DNA of 10,812 bases from Candidatus Magasanikbacteria bacterium RIFCSPLOWO2_02_FULL_44_11 (GTDB taxonomy: Bacteria; Patescibacteriota; Patescibacteriia; Magasanikbacterales; GWA2-37-8). The DNA lies in the NCBI GenBank assembly GCA_001783035.1, contig MFQK01000050.1, forward strand, positions 11,560-22,371. Reading direction: 5' to 3'. The first letter of the stretch is position 1; every line of letters begins with the position of its first letter. Shown in pieces: positions 1-6,769 of the stretch. The notes under the pieces are model-generated. The model was not told the origin of the DNA and made no database searches. It was given only the letters and a program-made list of their open reading frames with translations. The position numbers and the translations under genes are program-made.

Positions 1-138
1 GGGTTCATAACGGCATTTATAGTCGCCCTCATTACCATCAAATGGCTTATAGTATTCATTAAACATCATTCTTTTACGGGTTTTGGAATTTATCGGATTG
101 TTCTTGCCGCGGCTCTTTTCTTTCTTTGGTACTTTTGA
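1..138 (+). CDS. uppP: Undecaprenyl-diphosphatase UppP (BacA family), C-terminal fragment
   Basis: Reading frame 1 is open from the first base and ends at TGA 136-138, giving the last 45 residues of a protein whose start lies outside the window. The sequence contains a hydrophobic helix, a basic stretch (IKHHSFTGFGIYRIVLA) and a final hydrophobic helix ending WYF. The pattern of basic residues, then S-F-T-x-F-x-I-Y-R-I-x-L, is the typical C-terminus of UppP, the integral membrane enzyme that dephosphorylates undecaprenyl diphosphate to recycle the lipid carrier for peptidoglycan and other envelope polymers. The catalytic motifs are upstream and not visible, so activity cannot be judged. The stop codon is embedded in the -35 box of the proS promoter. 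Identification rests on a short tail but the match is specific. Confidence 0.82.
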   Translation, partial: GFITAFIVALITIKWLIVFIKHHSFTGFGIYRIVLAAALFFLWYF

Positions 139-163
139 CAAGTTTTTTTAAGGACATTATAAT
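135..163 (+). promoter_or_regulatory. Perfect sigma-70-type promoter for the proS cluster
   Basis: TTGACA at 135-140 and TATAAT at 158-163 are separated by exactly 17 bp, the ideal consensus for a housekeeping sigma factor. The -35 box overlaps the TGA stop of uppP (136-138), so two signals share the same bases. A start site about 7 bp after the -10 box would fall near 170, leaving a leader of only about 14 nt before the proS ATG at 184, and no Shine-Dalgarno lies in it. It probably drives proS and the three genes packed behind it. Confidence 0.88.
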
Positions 164-183
164 CGATCTATATATTTATATCT

Positions 184-1419
184 ATGCGTTATTCTCAGCT
201 TTTCGGAAAAACCAGTAAATCGGCGCCGGCAGATGCAGAAAGCGTCAATGCCAAATATCTGACTCAAGGCGGTTTTATTAATAAACAAATGGCCGGCATT
301 TATAACTATTTACCGCTTGGCCTGCGCGTTCTTACCAAAATCCAAAATATCATTCGCGAAGAATTACATAAAGTCGGTGCTCAAGAGATCCTGATGCCCG
401 CGCTAACTCAAGAAGAAAGCTACACCACAACCGGGCGCGATGATATGGATATTTTGTTTCACACCGAGATAGCCGGGGGGGCCAAAGCCGTCCTCAATCC
501 CACTCATGAGGAAATTGTGACACCGCTTGTAAAAACCTACACTTTTTCATATCGCGATTTACCGGTGGCCGTATATCAGATCCAAAATAAATTTCGAAAT
601 GAAGCCAGGGCTAAGTCCGGGCTATTGCGGGGCCGTGAATTTAACATGAAAGATCTGTACTCCTTCCACACCTCGGAAGAAGATCTTAAAGATTATTACG
701 AAAAAATAAAGGAAGTCTACTTCGCAATTTATCGCCGGTTAGGCTTGGGCGATTTAACTGTTTTGACATACGCTTCCGGCGGAGCTTTTTGTAAATATTC
801 GCATGAATTTCAGGCACTGTCCGAGATGGGCGAGGATACTGTCTTCTTGTGCGAGAAGTGCCGTATTGCGGTCAACAAGGAAATAATCGATGAACAAAAT
901 AGTTGTCCAAGCTGTCTGAATGTCGATTTGGTAGAAAAAAAGGCGATCGAGGTTGGAAATATTTTTAAGCTGATGACTCGTTTTTCCGATGCTTTCGGCT
1001 TTACTTTTGCCAATGAGCAGGGAAAGAAGATTCCGGTTATGATGGGTTGTTATGGGCTTGGTCCATCCAGAGTTATGGGAACAATTGTGGAAATATTTAA
1101 CGATGAAAAGGGTATCATCTGGCCGGAAGCTGTCGCGCCTTACAAAGTGCACGTGGTGGTTTTGGGGGCTGAATCTGAAGTAATGAACGAAGCTGAAAAA
1201 CTGCTCAAATCGCTGGAAGAGAAACACATCGAAGTGTTGTTCGACGACCGAGCCAAAGCCACGACCGGAGAAAAATTGGGCGATGCGGATTTGATCGGCA
1301 TTCCGTACCGGGTTGTCGTATCCAAAAAAACTTTAGCTCAAAACGGCGTCGAACTGAAGCTAAGAAACGAAAGCGACGCCCAGATAATTTCGCAAGAAGA
1401 GTTGCTTCGCAAACTATAA
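184..1419 (+). CDS. proS: Prolyl-tRNA synthetase, short form lacking the INS editing domain
   Basis: Class II aminoacyl-tRNA synthetase that charges tRNA-Pro with proline in the cytoplasm. Visible signatures: the PTHEE stretch (106-110), motif 2 with FRNE (137-140) followed by SGLLRGREF and MKD, motif 3 GLGPSR (291-296), and a C-terminal anticodon-binding domain from about residue 320 with the DDR...GEKLGDADLIGIPYR block (354-376). At 411 residues it is about 160 shorter than the usual bacterial enzyme of about 570. The missing part is the INS editing domain that removes mischarged alanine, normally placed between motifs 2 and 3. The junction brings together CEKC (223-226) and CPSC (241-244), four cysteines 14 residues apart that could bind zinc. 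The start is supported by the promoter at 135-163 and by the conserved N-terminus; an ATG with no Shine-Dalgarno. It heads a cluster with 1-4 bp spacings. Confidence 0.96.
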   Translation: MRYSQLFGKTSKSAPADAESVNAKYLTQGGFINKQMAGIYNYLPLGLRVLTKIQNIIREELHKVGAQEILMPALTQEESYTTTGRDDMDILFHTEIAGGAKAVLNPTHEEIVTPLVKTYTFSYRDLPVAVYQIQNKFRNEARAKSGLLRGREFNMKDLYSFHTSEEDLKDYYEKIKEVYFAIYRRLGLGDLTVLTYASGGAFCKYSHEFQALSEMGEDTVFLCEKCRIAVNKEIIDEQNSCPSCLNVDLVEKKAIEVGNIFKLMTRFSDAFGFTFANEQGKKIPVMMGCYGLGPSRVMGTIVEIFNDEKGIIWPEAVAPYKVHVVVLGAESEVMNEAEKLLKSLEEKHIEVLFDDRAKATTGEKLGDADLIGIPYRVVVSKKTLAQNGVELKLRNESDAQIISQEELLRKL

Positions 1420-1423
1420 TCCT

Positions 1424-2239
1424 ATGCTTAGCCGGGAGTTTCTCCACGCGCTGCATAACGAACTTCAGGCTTTAACCGGAAAGTGTCCGGTTCTTTTAGG
1501 TGGCAGTTATGTCTACGGCGAACCCACAGATCATAGTGATGTGGATTTTTTTGTGCTGGTGCCATGGTACCGGCTTTTTTCATTTCGCAGTGTTATTCGC
1601 GATTGGAAAATGAAGTATCCGGCTATTCTGATAAATATCATGATTGTCCAAAAAATGGCTTTCCATCTCGGTTGGTATTACGTTTATGGCCGTGACTCTG
1701 CCGGCCGCCTGGTCCGTGCTCCAATTCATAAGCAAATGATGGTTATGAGCGCCTTAAAATTGGCTTATTATAATTTTTTGCGTTTTGCGGCCAGTGGAGA
1801 CCAGAAGGAAAAAAGTTTGTCTCAAGAAAAAATCGCCCAAAAAATAGCAATAATTTATACTATAGTCGAGCACACCGGCCCGACCCCACCTCTCGCGACC
1901 AGTCGACTTATACATTATATACCGACGGATTTGGAGTGGGTAAGGGCTTCTTTGGTAGCTAAACAAAAGGGAAATCCGATTTTACCGATATCGGAGACAA
2001 CGATAATCGAAACACTTGATCGTGTCTTTCACCATAGCCGGCCCTACCGATGTTTTTCTCCGGCCACATATTTAATATACAATCTTAAGTTTTTACCGCG
2101 AGGAAAGACCTTGTTTTTATGGCATAATCCTGATACAATGATTTTGCAAAAAATTCGACGCGCCATCGAAAAAAAAAGCGACCTCCGGCAACTGCTCACA
2201 GAGCTTACTCCGCTTATCTTTCCCGTCATTATCATTTAA
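1424..2239 (+). CDS. Nucleotidyltransferase-fold protein of unknown function
   Basis: A 271-residue protein beginning 4 bp after proS. The N-terminus carries the pol-beta-type nucleotidyltransferase signature: GGS at 26-28, then D39-x-D41 inside SDVDFFV, preceded by a helix. This motif binds the nucleotide triphosphate and two metal-bound carboxylates. The third catalytic carboxylate is normally on a following strand; the best candidate strand here reads ILINIMIVQK (68-77) with Asn71 where Asp would be expected, so catalysis is uncertain. After this come W-Y-Y-V-Y-G-R-D (82-89 region) and a long, mostly helical C-terminal part, as in several nucleotidyltransferase families where helices bind the second substrate. 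No partner toxin-antitoxin gene (HEPN) is next to it, which argues against a MNT/HEPN pair. The substrate is unknown. Tight spacing suggests co-transcription with proS. Confidence 0.75.
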   Translation: MLSREFLHALHNELQALTGKCPVLLGGSYVYGEPTDHSDVDFFVLVPWYRLFSFRSVIRDWKMKYPAILINIMIVQKMAFHLGWYYVYGRDSAGRLVRAPIHKQMMVMSALKLAYYNFLRFAASGDQKEKSLSQEKIAQKIAIIYTIVEHTGPTPPLATSRLIHYIPTDLEWVRASLVAKQKGNPILPISETTIIETLDRVFHHSRPYRCFSPATYLIYNLKFLPRGKTLFLWHNPDTMILQKIRRAIEKKSDLRQLLTELTPLIFPVIII

Positions 2240-2242
2240 CCT

Positions 2243-2827
2243 ATGTCCAATGAAATAGTTTTTGATATCGAAACCCAAAACACATTCAGCGACGTCAACA
2301 ATGATTTTTCTAAACTTAAGATATCATGTGTTTCGATTTATCGGTTTAGTGATAATACTTACGAAAGTTTTGAAGAACACGAACTGGGCAAGTTGTGGCC
2401 GATTCTCGAAAAATCCGACCGACTAATTGGCTATAATATCGAACATTTTGATTTACCGGTTATGAACAATTATTATCCCGGCAACCTACTCCAATTTCCT
2501 TACCTGGATATCATGAAAGAAGTGAAAAGTAGTTTAGGTATCCGGTTAAAGCTAAATGACATTGCGATGGCCACGCTCGACATTAAAAAAAGCGCCGAGG
2601 GGCTACAGGCGATCCGCTGGTGGAAAGAAGGAAAAATAGACGAGATCAAGAAGTATTGTGAGCAAGATGTTCTTGTGACTAAAGAACTATATGATTTCGG
2701 CAAACAAAACAAACAATTATTTTATAAAACATTAACCGGCGAAGTCCTGCCGTTTAGAGTCAATTTTGAGGCCGAGAAAATAGCTTTGGAATTAAAGAAA
2801 AATATCAATCTCACGCTGCCATTCTAA
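2243..2827 (+). CDS. Stand-alone DEDDy-type 3'-5' exonuclease (RNase H-like fold)
   Basis: A 194-residue protein with all three exonuclease motifs in order. ExoI is FDIET with Asp8 and Glu10; ExoII is GYNIEHFDLP with Asn65 and Asp70; ExoIII is YCEQD with Tyr138 and Asp142, placing it in the DEDDy subgroup. Between ExoII and ExoIII lies KLNDIAMATL, a pattern shared with the YprB/RNase H-like domains that in other bacteria are often fused to helicases. Here no helicase or polymerase domain is attached, and the protein ends about 50 residues after ExoIII. It should hydrolyse nucleic acid from 3' ends with two metal ions; whether the target is DNA or RNA cannot be told. It starts 3 bp after the previous stop and ends 1 bp before the cysteine desulfurase, so it is part of the same transcript. 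Confidence 0.82.
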   Translation: MSNEIVFDIETQNTFSDVNNDFSKLKISCVSIYRFSDNTYESFEEHELGKLWPILEKSDRLIGYNIEHFDLPVMNNYYPGNLLQFPYLDIMKEVKSSLGIRLKLNDIAMATLDIKKSAEGLQAIRWWKEGKIDEIKKYCEQDVLVTKELYDFGKQNKQLFYKTLTGEVLPFRVNFEAEKIALELKKNINLTLPF

Positions 2828-2828
2828 A

Positions 2829-4013
2829 ATGCGTACCAAAAAAGCAATTTATCTTGATCACGCCGCTACCACGCCCGTCGACCCGCAGGTGCGGCAAATT
2901 ATGCTGCCGTTTTTTTCCAAACATTATGCAAACCCTTCGGCCTTATACAAGGAAGCCTTGATTGTGAGCGGCGCTATTAACGATGCCAGGAGGAAAGTAG
3001 CCGACGTACTCCATACTAATCCCGACTCTATTTTGTTTACTAGTGGAGGAACAGAATCCAACAACCTCGCCATTTTAGGCATCGCTCATAAACATATAAA
3101 TCAAGGAAAACATATAATTGTTTCCGCTATTGAGCATCATTCAGTACTTTATCCGCTAGAATCGTTAGAAAAGGATGGGTGGAGTGTAACTAAATTACCG
3201 GTGGATGAAAACGGATTGGTCAATGTTGCCGATGTTATCAAAGCTATTCGAGCCGAAACAGTGCTTATCTCGGTTATGTATGCCAATAATGAGATCGGCA
3301 CTATCGAACCGATTGCTGAAATAGGCCGTCAATTGTTACGTTACCGTAAAGAAAAAAATACTGTCTATCCTTATTTCCATACCGATGCGGCCCAAGCAGC
3401 CGGCTATCTTGATCTGGACGTCGAAAAATTACATGTCGACCTTATGACCGTCAACGGCGGCAAGATTTACGGCCCGAAAGGAAGTGGTGTTTTATTTGTG
3501 CGTCGCGGGGTGGCTATTGAACCAATTATGACCGGTGGTACGCAAGAAAAGGGGATACGAGCCGGCACGGAAAACATTCCCGGAATAGTTGGGCTGGGAC
3601 AGGCCTTAAAACTTGTACAAAAAAAGCAAACTGTGGAAAATAGCCGCCTTCGCGCCCTCAGCGAATTCTTTTTTGAAAAATTAAGAAAAATCCTTCCCGA
3701 TATACGTCTTAATGGCCTGGCCATCGGCGATAATCGATTACCCAACAACCTTAACGTTGTTTTTGATGGTGTTGATGGTGAGGCCTTGGTAATTTATCTA
3801 GATAGCCGGGGAATAATGTGTGCTACCGGTTCAGCTTGCACCGCCATATCACGCGAACCATCACATGTTTTGGCGGCCATCGGTAAAAATTCTGCGGAGA
3901 TATTATGCAGCGTGCGGTTTACTTTAGGCCGGGAAACCACCAAAGCGCAAGTTATCACGACTATAAAAGCTATTGCCGCATCGCTAAAAATGCTAAAAAG
4001 CGACCTAAAATAA
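2829..4013 (+). CDS. Cysteine desulfurase (NifS/IscS-type, PLP-dependent)
   Basis: Fold-type I aminotransferase-family enzyme of 394 residues that removes sulfur from cysteine to give alanine and an enzyme persulfide, feeding Fe-S cluster assembly or tRNA thiolation. Motifs in order: YLDHAATTP (8-16), GGTESNNLA (73-81), EHHSVL (102-107) with the cofactor-stacking His, NNEIG (153-157), HTDAAQ (184-189) with the PLP-pyridine Asp186, NGGKIYGPKG with the likely PLP lysine Lys212, the RAGTEN phosphate/substrate loop (244-249), and ATGSACT with catalytic Cys337. The residue before the lysine, usually His, is Gly211. The short GSAC loop fits group I enzymes that pass sulfur to scaffold proteins. No iscU, sufU or mnmA lies in the window, so its acceptor is unknown. 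The ATG is the only start in the window not preceded by T, and lies 1 bp after the exonuclease stop. Confidence 0.93.
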   Translation: MRTKKAIYLDHAATTPVDPQVRQIMLPFFSKHYANPSALYKEALIVSGAINDARRKVADVLHTNPDSILFTSGGTESNNLAILGIAHKHINQGKHIIVSAIEHHSVLYPLESLEKDGWSVTKLPVDENGLVNVADVIKAIRAETVLISVMYANNEIGTIEPIAEIGRQLLRYRKEKNTVYPYFHTDAAQAAGYLDLDVEKLHVDLMTVNGGKIYGPKGSGVLFVRRGVAIEPIMTGGTQEKGIRAGTENIPGIVGLGQALKLVQKKQTVENSRLRALSEFFFEKLRKILPDIRLNGLAIGDNRLPNNLNVVFDGVDGEALVIYLDSRGIMCATGSACTAISREPSHVLAAIGKNSAEILCSVRFTLGRETTKAQVITTIKAIAASLKMLKSDLK

Positions 4014-4026
4014 TGACTTTGAGCAT

Positions 4027-4055
4027 TTGCTTTATTATGATTGTCCTGTTAAAGT
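4027..4055 (+). promoter_or_regulatory. Possible weak promoter upstream of rsmI
   Basis: TTGCTT (4027-4032) and TAAAGT (4050-4055) are 17 bp apart in the 51-bp gap before rsmI, matching the consensus at 3 and 4 of 6 positions. A start site would lie near 4062, almost at the rsmI ATG (4065). This would fit the short-leader style of the two strong promoters in the window, but the match alone could be chance. rsmI may equally be read through from the proS cluster, since no terminator is visible in the gap. Confidence 0.28.
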
Positions 4056-4064
4056 AATCCCATT

Positions 4065-4730
4065 ATGCCTGGAATTTTGCACATCGTAGCCACGCCGATC
4101 GGAAATTTAAGTGATATGACTTTTCGAGCGGTTGATACATTAAAAAAAGTTGATGGCATCTTGTGTGAAGATACTCGGGTTACCAAAAATTTACTCGACC
4201 ATTATTCGATTACAACGCCGACATTGAGCTATCACCAGCATAGTGACGCCAGACGAACCAAAGAAATAGAATCGATGCTGTCGGAAGGTAAAAACCTGGC
4301 ACTCGTAACCGATGCCGGCACGCCCGGTATCAGCGATCCCGGCAATAAATTAGTCGGTTACCTCGTCAAAAAGGGCATTACGGTTTCACCAATTCCGGGA
4401 GCGGCTGCCGTCAGCGCCGCTTTATCTATTTCAGGATTTCCAACCGATCGGTTCACCTTTTTAGGTTTCCCCCCACACAAAAATAAACGCCAGAAATATT
4501 TTAAATCAGCCGCCGCTATTGAACATACCGTCGTTTTCTATGAATCAGGTCATCGCATTTATAAATGCCTAAACGATTTGGCGGCCGTACTGCCCGAAAA
4601 ACGCGAACTTGCGATCGGCCGCGAGCTGACCAAAAAATTCGAAACTGTCTATCGCGGAACAATCCGCGAATTATTAGCCATAAATATTATTGATAAAGGT
4701 GAATTTGTAGTAGTCATAAACGCCCTCTAA
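4065..4730 (+). CDS. rsmI: 16S rRNA (cytidine-1402 2'-O)-methyltransferase RsmI, core-only form
   Basis: SAM-dependent methyltransferase of the tetrapyrrole-methylase fold that modifies the ribose of C1402 in the decoding centre of 16S rRNA. Signatures: ATPIGNLSD (9-17), CEDTR (34-38), DAGTPGISDPG (83-93), PGAAAVSA (111-118), FLGFPP (132-137), FYESGHR (158-164, with Gly for the usual Pro), RELTKKFE (186-193) and a final GEFVVVI strand (212-218). At 221 residues it stops directly after the methyltransferase core and lacks the C-terminal helical domain of the 270-290-residue versions. It is followed by metG after 3 bp, so the two are surely co-transcribed. The rsmI-metG-tatD order is the same as yabC-metS-yabD in Bacillus subtilis. 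Confidence 0.95.
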   Translation: MPGILHIVATPIGNLSDMTFRAVDTLKKVDGILCEDTRVTKNLLDHYSITTPTLSYHQHSDARRTKEIESMLSEGKNLALVTDAGTPGISDPGNKLVGYLVKKGITVSPIPGAAAVSAALSISGFPTDRFTFLGFPPHKNKRQKYFKSAAAIEHTVVFYESGHRIYKCLNDLAAVLPEKRELAIGRELTKKFETVYRGTIRELLAINIIDKGEFVVVINAL

Positions 4731-4733
4731 GCT

Positions 4734-6272
4734 ATGAAAAATAAACCTTACTACTTAACAACCGCCATTGCGTACACTAACGCCAAACCGCACATCGGGT
4801 TTGCTTTGGAATTGCTGTATGCCGATGTCATGGCGCGCTATCAGCGTCTACACGGCAACGATGTCTTTTTTTTAACCGGCACAGATGAACACGGACAGAA
4901 AATTTACAAAGCCGCCAAAGAGCGGGCTAAAGGGGTTAATGAATTTGTCGATGAAATGTCCGCTTCATACAAAAATTTAGCGGATCAATGGAATATATCA
5001 AACGACGATTTTATTCGCACAACCGAAGAGCGACACATTGCCGGCGCCCAAAAATTTTGGGAAATAGTCGCGCGCCGCGGTTACATCTATAAAAAAGCTT
5101 ACACCGGCCTTTATTGCGTTGGTTGTGAGCTCTTTAAAACTGAAAAAGATTTGGTTGAAGGAAAATGCCCGGATCACAAAACAATTCCTGAAAAATTATC
5201 CGAAGAAAACTATTTTTTTAAATTTTCATCTTTTCAAAAAGATCTGGAAAAACTATTCAAGAAACAAGCGGATTTTGAGTATCCGGACAGCCGGTTCAAA
5301 GAAATAAAAAATATTCTAAAAGATGGATTGGAAGACATCAGTATTTCACGTACTAAAAAATCTCTGCCTTGGGGAATTCCGGTGCCAGGTGATGATACGC
5401 AAGTAATGTATGTCTGGTTTGATGCCCTGACCAATTATATTACGGCCCTTGGTTTTGGCTCACCAGATCAGAAGAAATTACAAAAATATTGGCCCGCTAT
5501 TCATGTGGTCGGTAAGGAGATTAATCGATTTCATGCTTTGCTTTGGCCAGCCATGCTGATGGCTGCTGAAATGGAATTACCCGAGCAAATCGTTGTCCAT
5601 GGATGGATTACCGTCGACGGGCAAAAAATGAGTAAGACCATGGGTAATGTGATCGACCCTCTTGAATTAATCGAACAATACCCACTCGAAGCCGTGCGTT
5701 ATTTTCTGATGCGTGAAATACCGTTTGATAATGATGGTAATTTTTCTCACAAACAATTTAACGAGCGGTATCAAGGTGACCTCGCCAATGGGATCGGGAA
5801 TTTAACGAGCCGGGTTTTAACCATGGTGGAAAAATATTGCGATAACAGAGTGCCGGAAGTCACGACCGACGATCTGGTAATGCGTGAATTTTTAGATAAA
5901 CAAATTTGGCCGGCCTATGAAGATGCTTTTAGACGTTGGCGTTTCGATTTGGCTTTGGAAGCATGCTGGAAGTTTATTACCTATTGCGATGAAATTATTT
6001 CAGATAAACAACCGTGGGCTTTAGCTAAGCAAAGTAAATTGGCCGAGGTTCATGATTTGTTGTATCATTTGCTCGAGGGTTTACGACACATTTCCGTAAT
6101 GATCTGGCCGATCATGCCTGAAACGGCTGAAAAAATCACCAACCAGCTTGGTTTGGAAGTCGGGCAAGAATTTGGTAAACCCCTTAGCGCTTTACAACAA
6201 TGGGTCGGCCTCACCGTTGGTACGCCTATTAAAAAAGGTGAGTCACTTTTTCCTCGGTTAAAAAGTAAATAA
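4734..6272 (+). CDS. metG: Methionyl-tRNA synthetase, without C-terminal tRNA-binding domain
   Basis: Class I synthetase that charges initiator and elongator tRNA-Met. The Rossmann fold opens with YYLTTAIAYTNAKPHIGF, where HIGF (20-23) is the HIGH signature; LTGTDEHGQKI (47-57) follows. The connective peptide holds a single zinc-knuckle candidate, Cys128, Cys131, Cys145 and His148, as in the Thermus-type MetRS. KMSKT (298-302) is the second ATP-binding signature, and the GKEINRFHALLWPA block (260-273) is typical of the family. The helical anticodon-binding domain runs from about residue 345 to 490. The protein ends at 512 residues, so the C-terminal EMAP-II-like dimer/tRNA-binding domain of longer bacterial forms is absent, at least as a fusion. 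The start is set by the conserved N-terminus 3 bp after rsmI. Confidence 0.96.
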   Translation: MKNKPYYLTTAIAYTNAKPHIGFALELLYADVMARYQRLHGNDVFFLTGTDEHGQKIYKAAKERAKGVNEFVDEMSASYKNLADQWNISNDDFIRTTEERHIAGAQKFWEIVARRGYIYKKAYTGLYCVGCELFKTEKDLVEGKCPDHKTIPEKLSEENYFFKFSSFQKDLEKLFKKQADFEYPDSRFKEIKNILKDGLEDISISRTKKSLPWGIPVPGDDTQVMYVWFDALTNYITALGFGSPDQKKLQKYWPAIHVVGKEINRFHALLWPAMLMAAEMELPEQIVVHGWITVDGQKMSKTMGNVIDPLELIEQYPLEAVRYFLMREIPFDNDGNFSHKQFNERYQGDLANGIGNLTSRVLTMVEKYCDNRVPEVTTDDLVMREFLDKQIWPAYEDAFRRWRFDLALEACWKFITYCDEIISDKQPWALAKQSKLAEVHDLLYHLLEGLRHISVMIWPIMPETAEKITNQLGLEVGQEFGKPLSALQQWVGLTVGTPIKKGESLFPRLKSK

Positions 6273-6275
6273 AAA

Positions 6276-6333
6276 ATAATATGACAAGTTATATTGTTAA
6301 TAGTTAATTTACTTAAGTTATATAATATGACAA
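6276..6333 (+). repeat. Short direct repeat duplicating a start-codon context
   Basis: The 12-mer ATAATATGACAA occurs at 6276-6287 and again at 6322-6333; the second copy contains the start codon (6327) of the membrane protein. A 9-mer AAGTTATAT occurs at 6286-6294 and 6315-6323, so the two blocks appear in the order A-B then B-A. The first copy opens an 8-codon frame (6281-6307, peptide MTSYIVNS). Whether this is a leader cistron or remnant of a local duplication is unknown. Confidence 0.5.
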
Positions 6334-6599
6334 AAAAAACAAAAGCAGTGTTACTTATCGTCTGGCCACCAGTGGTATTTATAGCTATTCTGCTATTATT
6401 TGCCCTTTCTTCATTCATTATTGCGGCATCTATGCTATATGAAGGGACGGCGCACGCGGGGGTTTTTCCAGCTGTGGTGCGGATGTTGAGATTAGTCCTT
6501 GGCCTACTTGGGCTAGTGACTATCATCGGTGGTCCAATTAGTATAATCTACGGCATTTATTTACTTGCTAAAACTGAAAAACCGTCGCAAATTAAGTGA
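6327..6599 (+). CDS. Small two-helix membrane protein, function unknown
   Basis: A 90-residue protein starting MTKKTKAV. It has a short basic N-terminus, a long hydrophobic segment with a Trp-Pro-Pro interruption (about residues 7-35), a loop of about 17 residues (36-52), and a second hydrophobic segment rich in Gly (about 53-80), followed by a short polar tail. This predicts an inner-membrane protein with both ends probably in the cytoplasm, since K3, K4, K6 and K82 flank the helices. I do not recognise a named family. It sits 54 bp after metG and 170 bp before the TatD gene, interrupting a neighbourhood that is otherwise conserved. I chose the ATG at 6327 over an in-frame TTG at 6294, because the basic N-terminus begins there and all other starts here are ATG. 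A weak -35-like ATGACA lies at 6281-6286. Confidence 0.7.
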   Translation: MTKKTKAVLLIVWPPVVFIAILLLFALSSFIIAASMLYEGTAHAGVFPAVVRMLRLVLGLLGLVTIIGGPISIIYGIYLLAKTEKPSQIK

Positions 6600-6769
6600 T
6601 AATTTTCATTTTTTTAATCCATATAGACAAAAAACAAAATACTATCTGGAATATTTAAGTCGTTGGCCTTTTGCCGATTGCAGGTACGCGATAGTTATTA
6701 GTCTAACAGGACATCGAAATAGTTTTACTCCTTAAATAATCCGGAAGAAAGAGTTTACAGAAAATAATT
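6600..6769. other. Intergenic region before the TatD gene, no clear signal
   Basis: This 170-bp gap is the longest non-coding stretch outside the ATP operon. It opens with a run of seven T (6609-6615) after the membrane-protein stop, but only a weak A/T stem precedes it. A possible promoter (AGGACA 6708-6713, 18 bp, TTAAAT 6732-6737) matches the consensus at 4 of 6 positions in each box and would leave a leader of about 25 nt before 6770. I see no reading frame, RNA gene or repeat that I can support. Confidence 0.4.

Noticed and set aside
754-1227. Long open frame on the - strand opposite proS
   Set aside because: It lies wholly inside a clearly conserved synthetase gene, has no recognisable domain, and the same pattern recurs opposite atpB (8197-8712); these are coding-frame shadows.
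6244-6266. ACTTTTT/AAAAAGT inverted repeat at the end of metG
   Set aside because: It lies within the coding sequence, is almost pure A/T, and no T tract follows; probably a product of lysine and serine codons.
6294-6326. TTG start for the small membrane protein
   Set aside because: All other genes start with ATG, and the ATG at 6327 gives a standard basic N-terminus before the first membrane helix.
6321-6326. TATAAT directly before the membrane-protein ATG as a -10 box
   Set aside because: It abuts the start codon, so transcription would begin inside the gene, and there is no -35 box at 16-18 bp.
6600-6616. T-run after the membrane protein as an intrinsic terminator
   Set aside because: Only a short A/T stem precedes the seven T; this is not enough to call.
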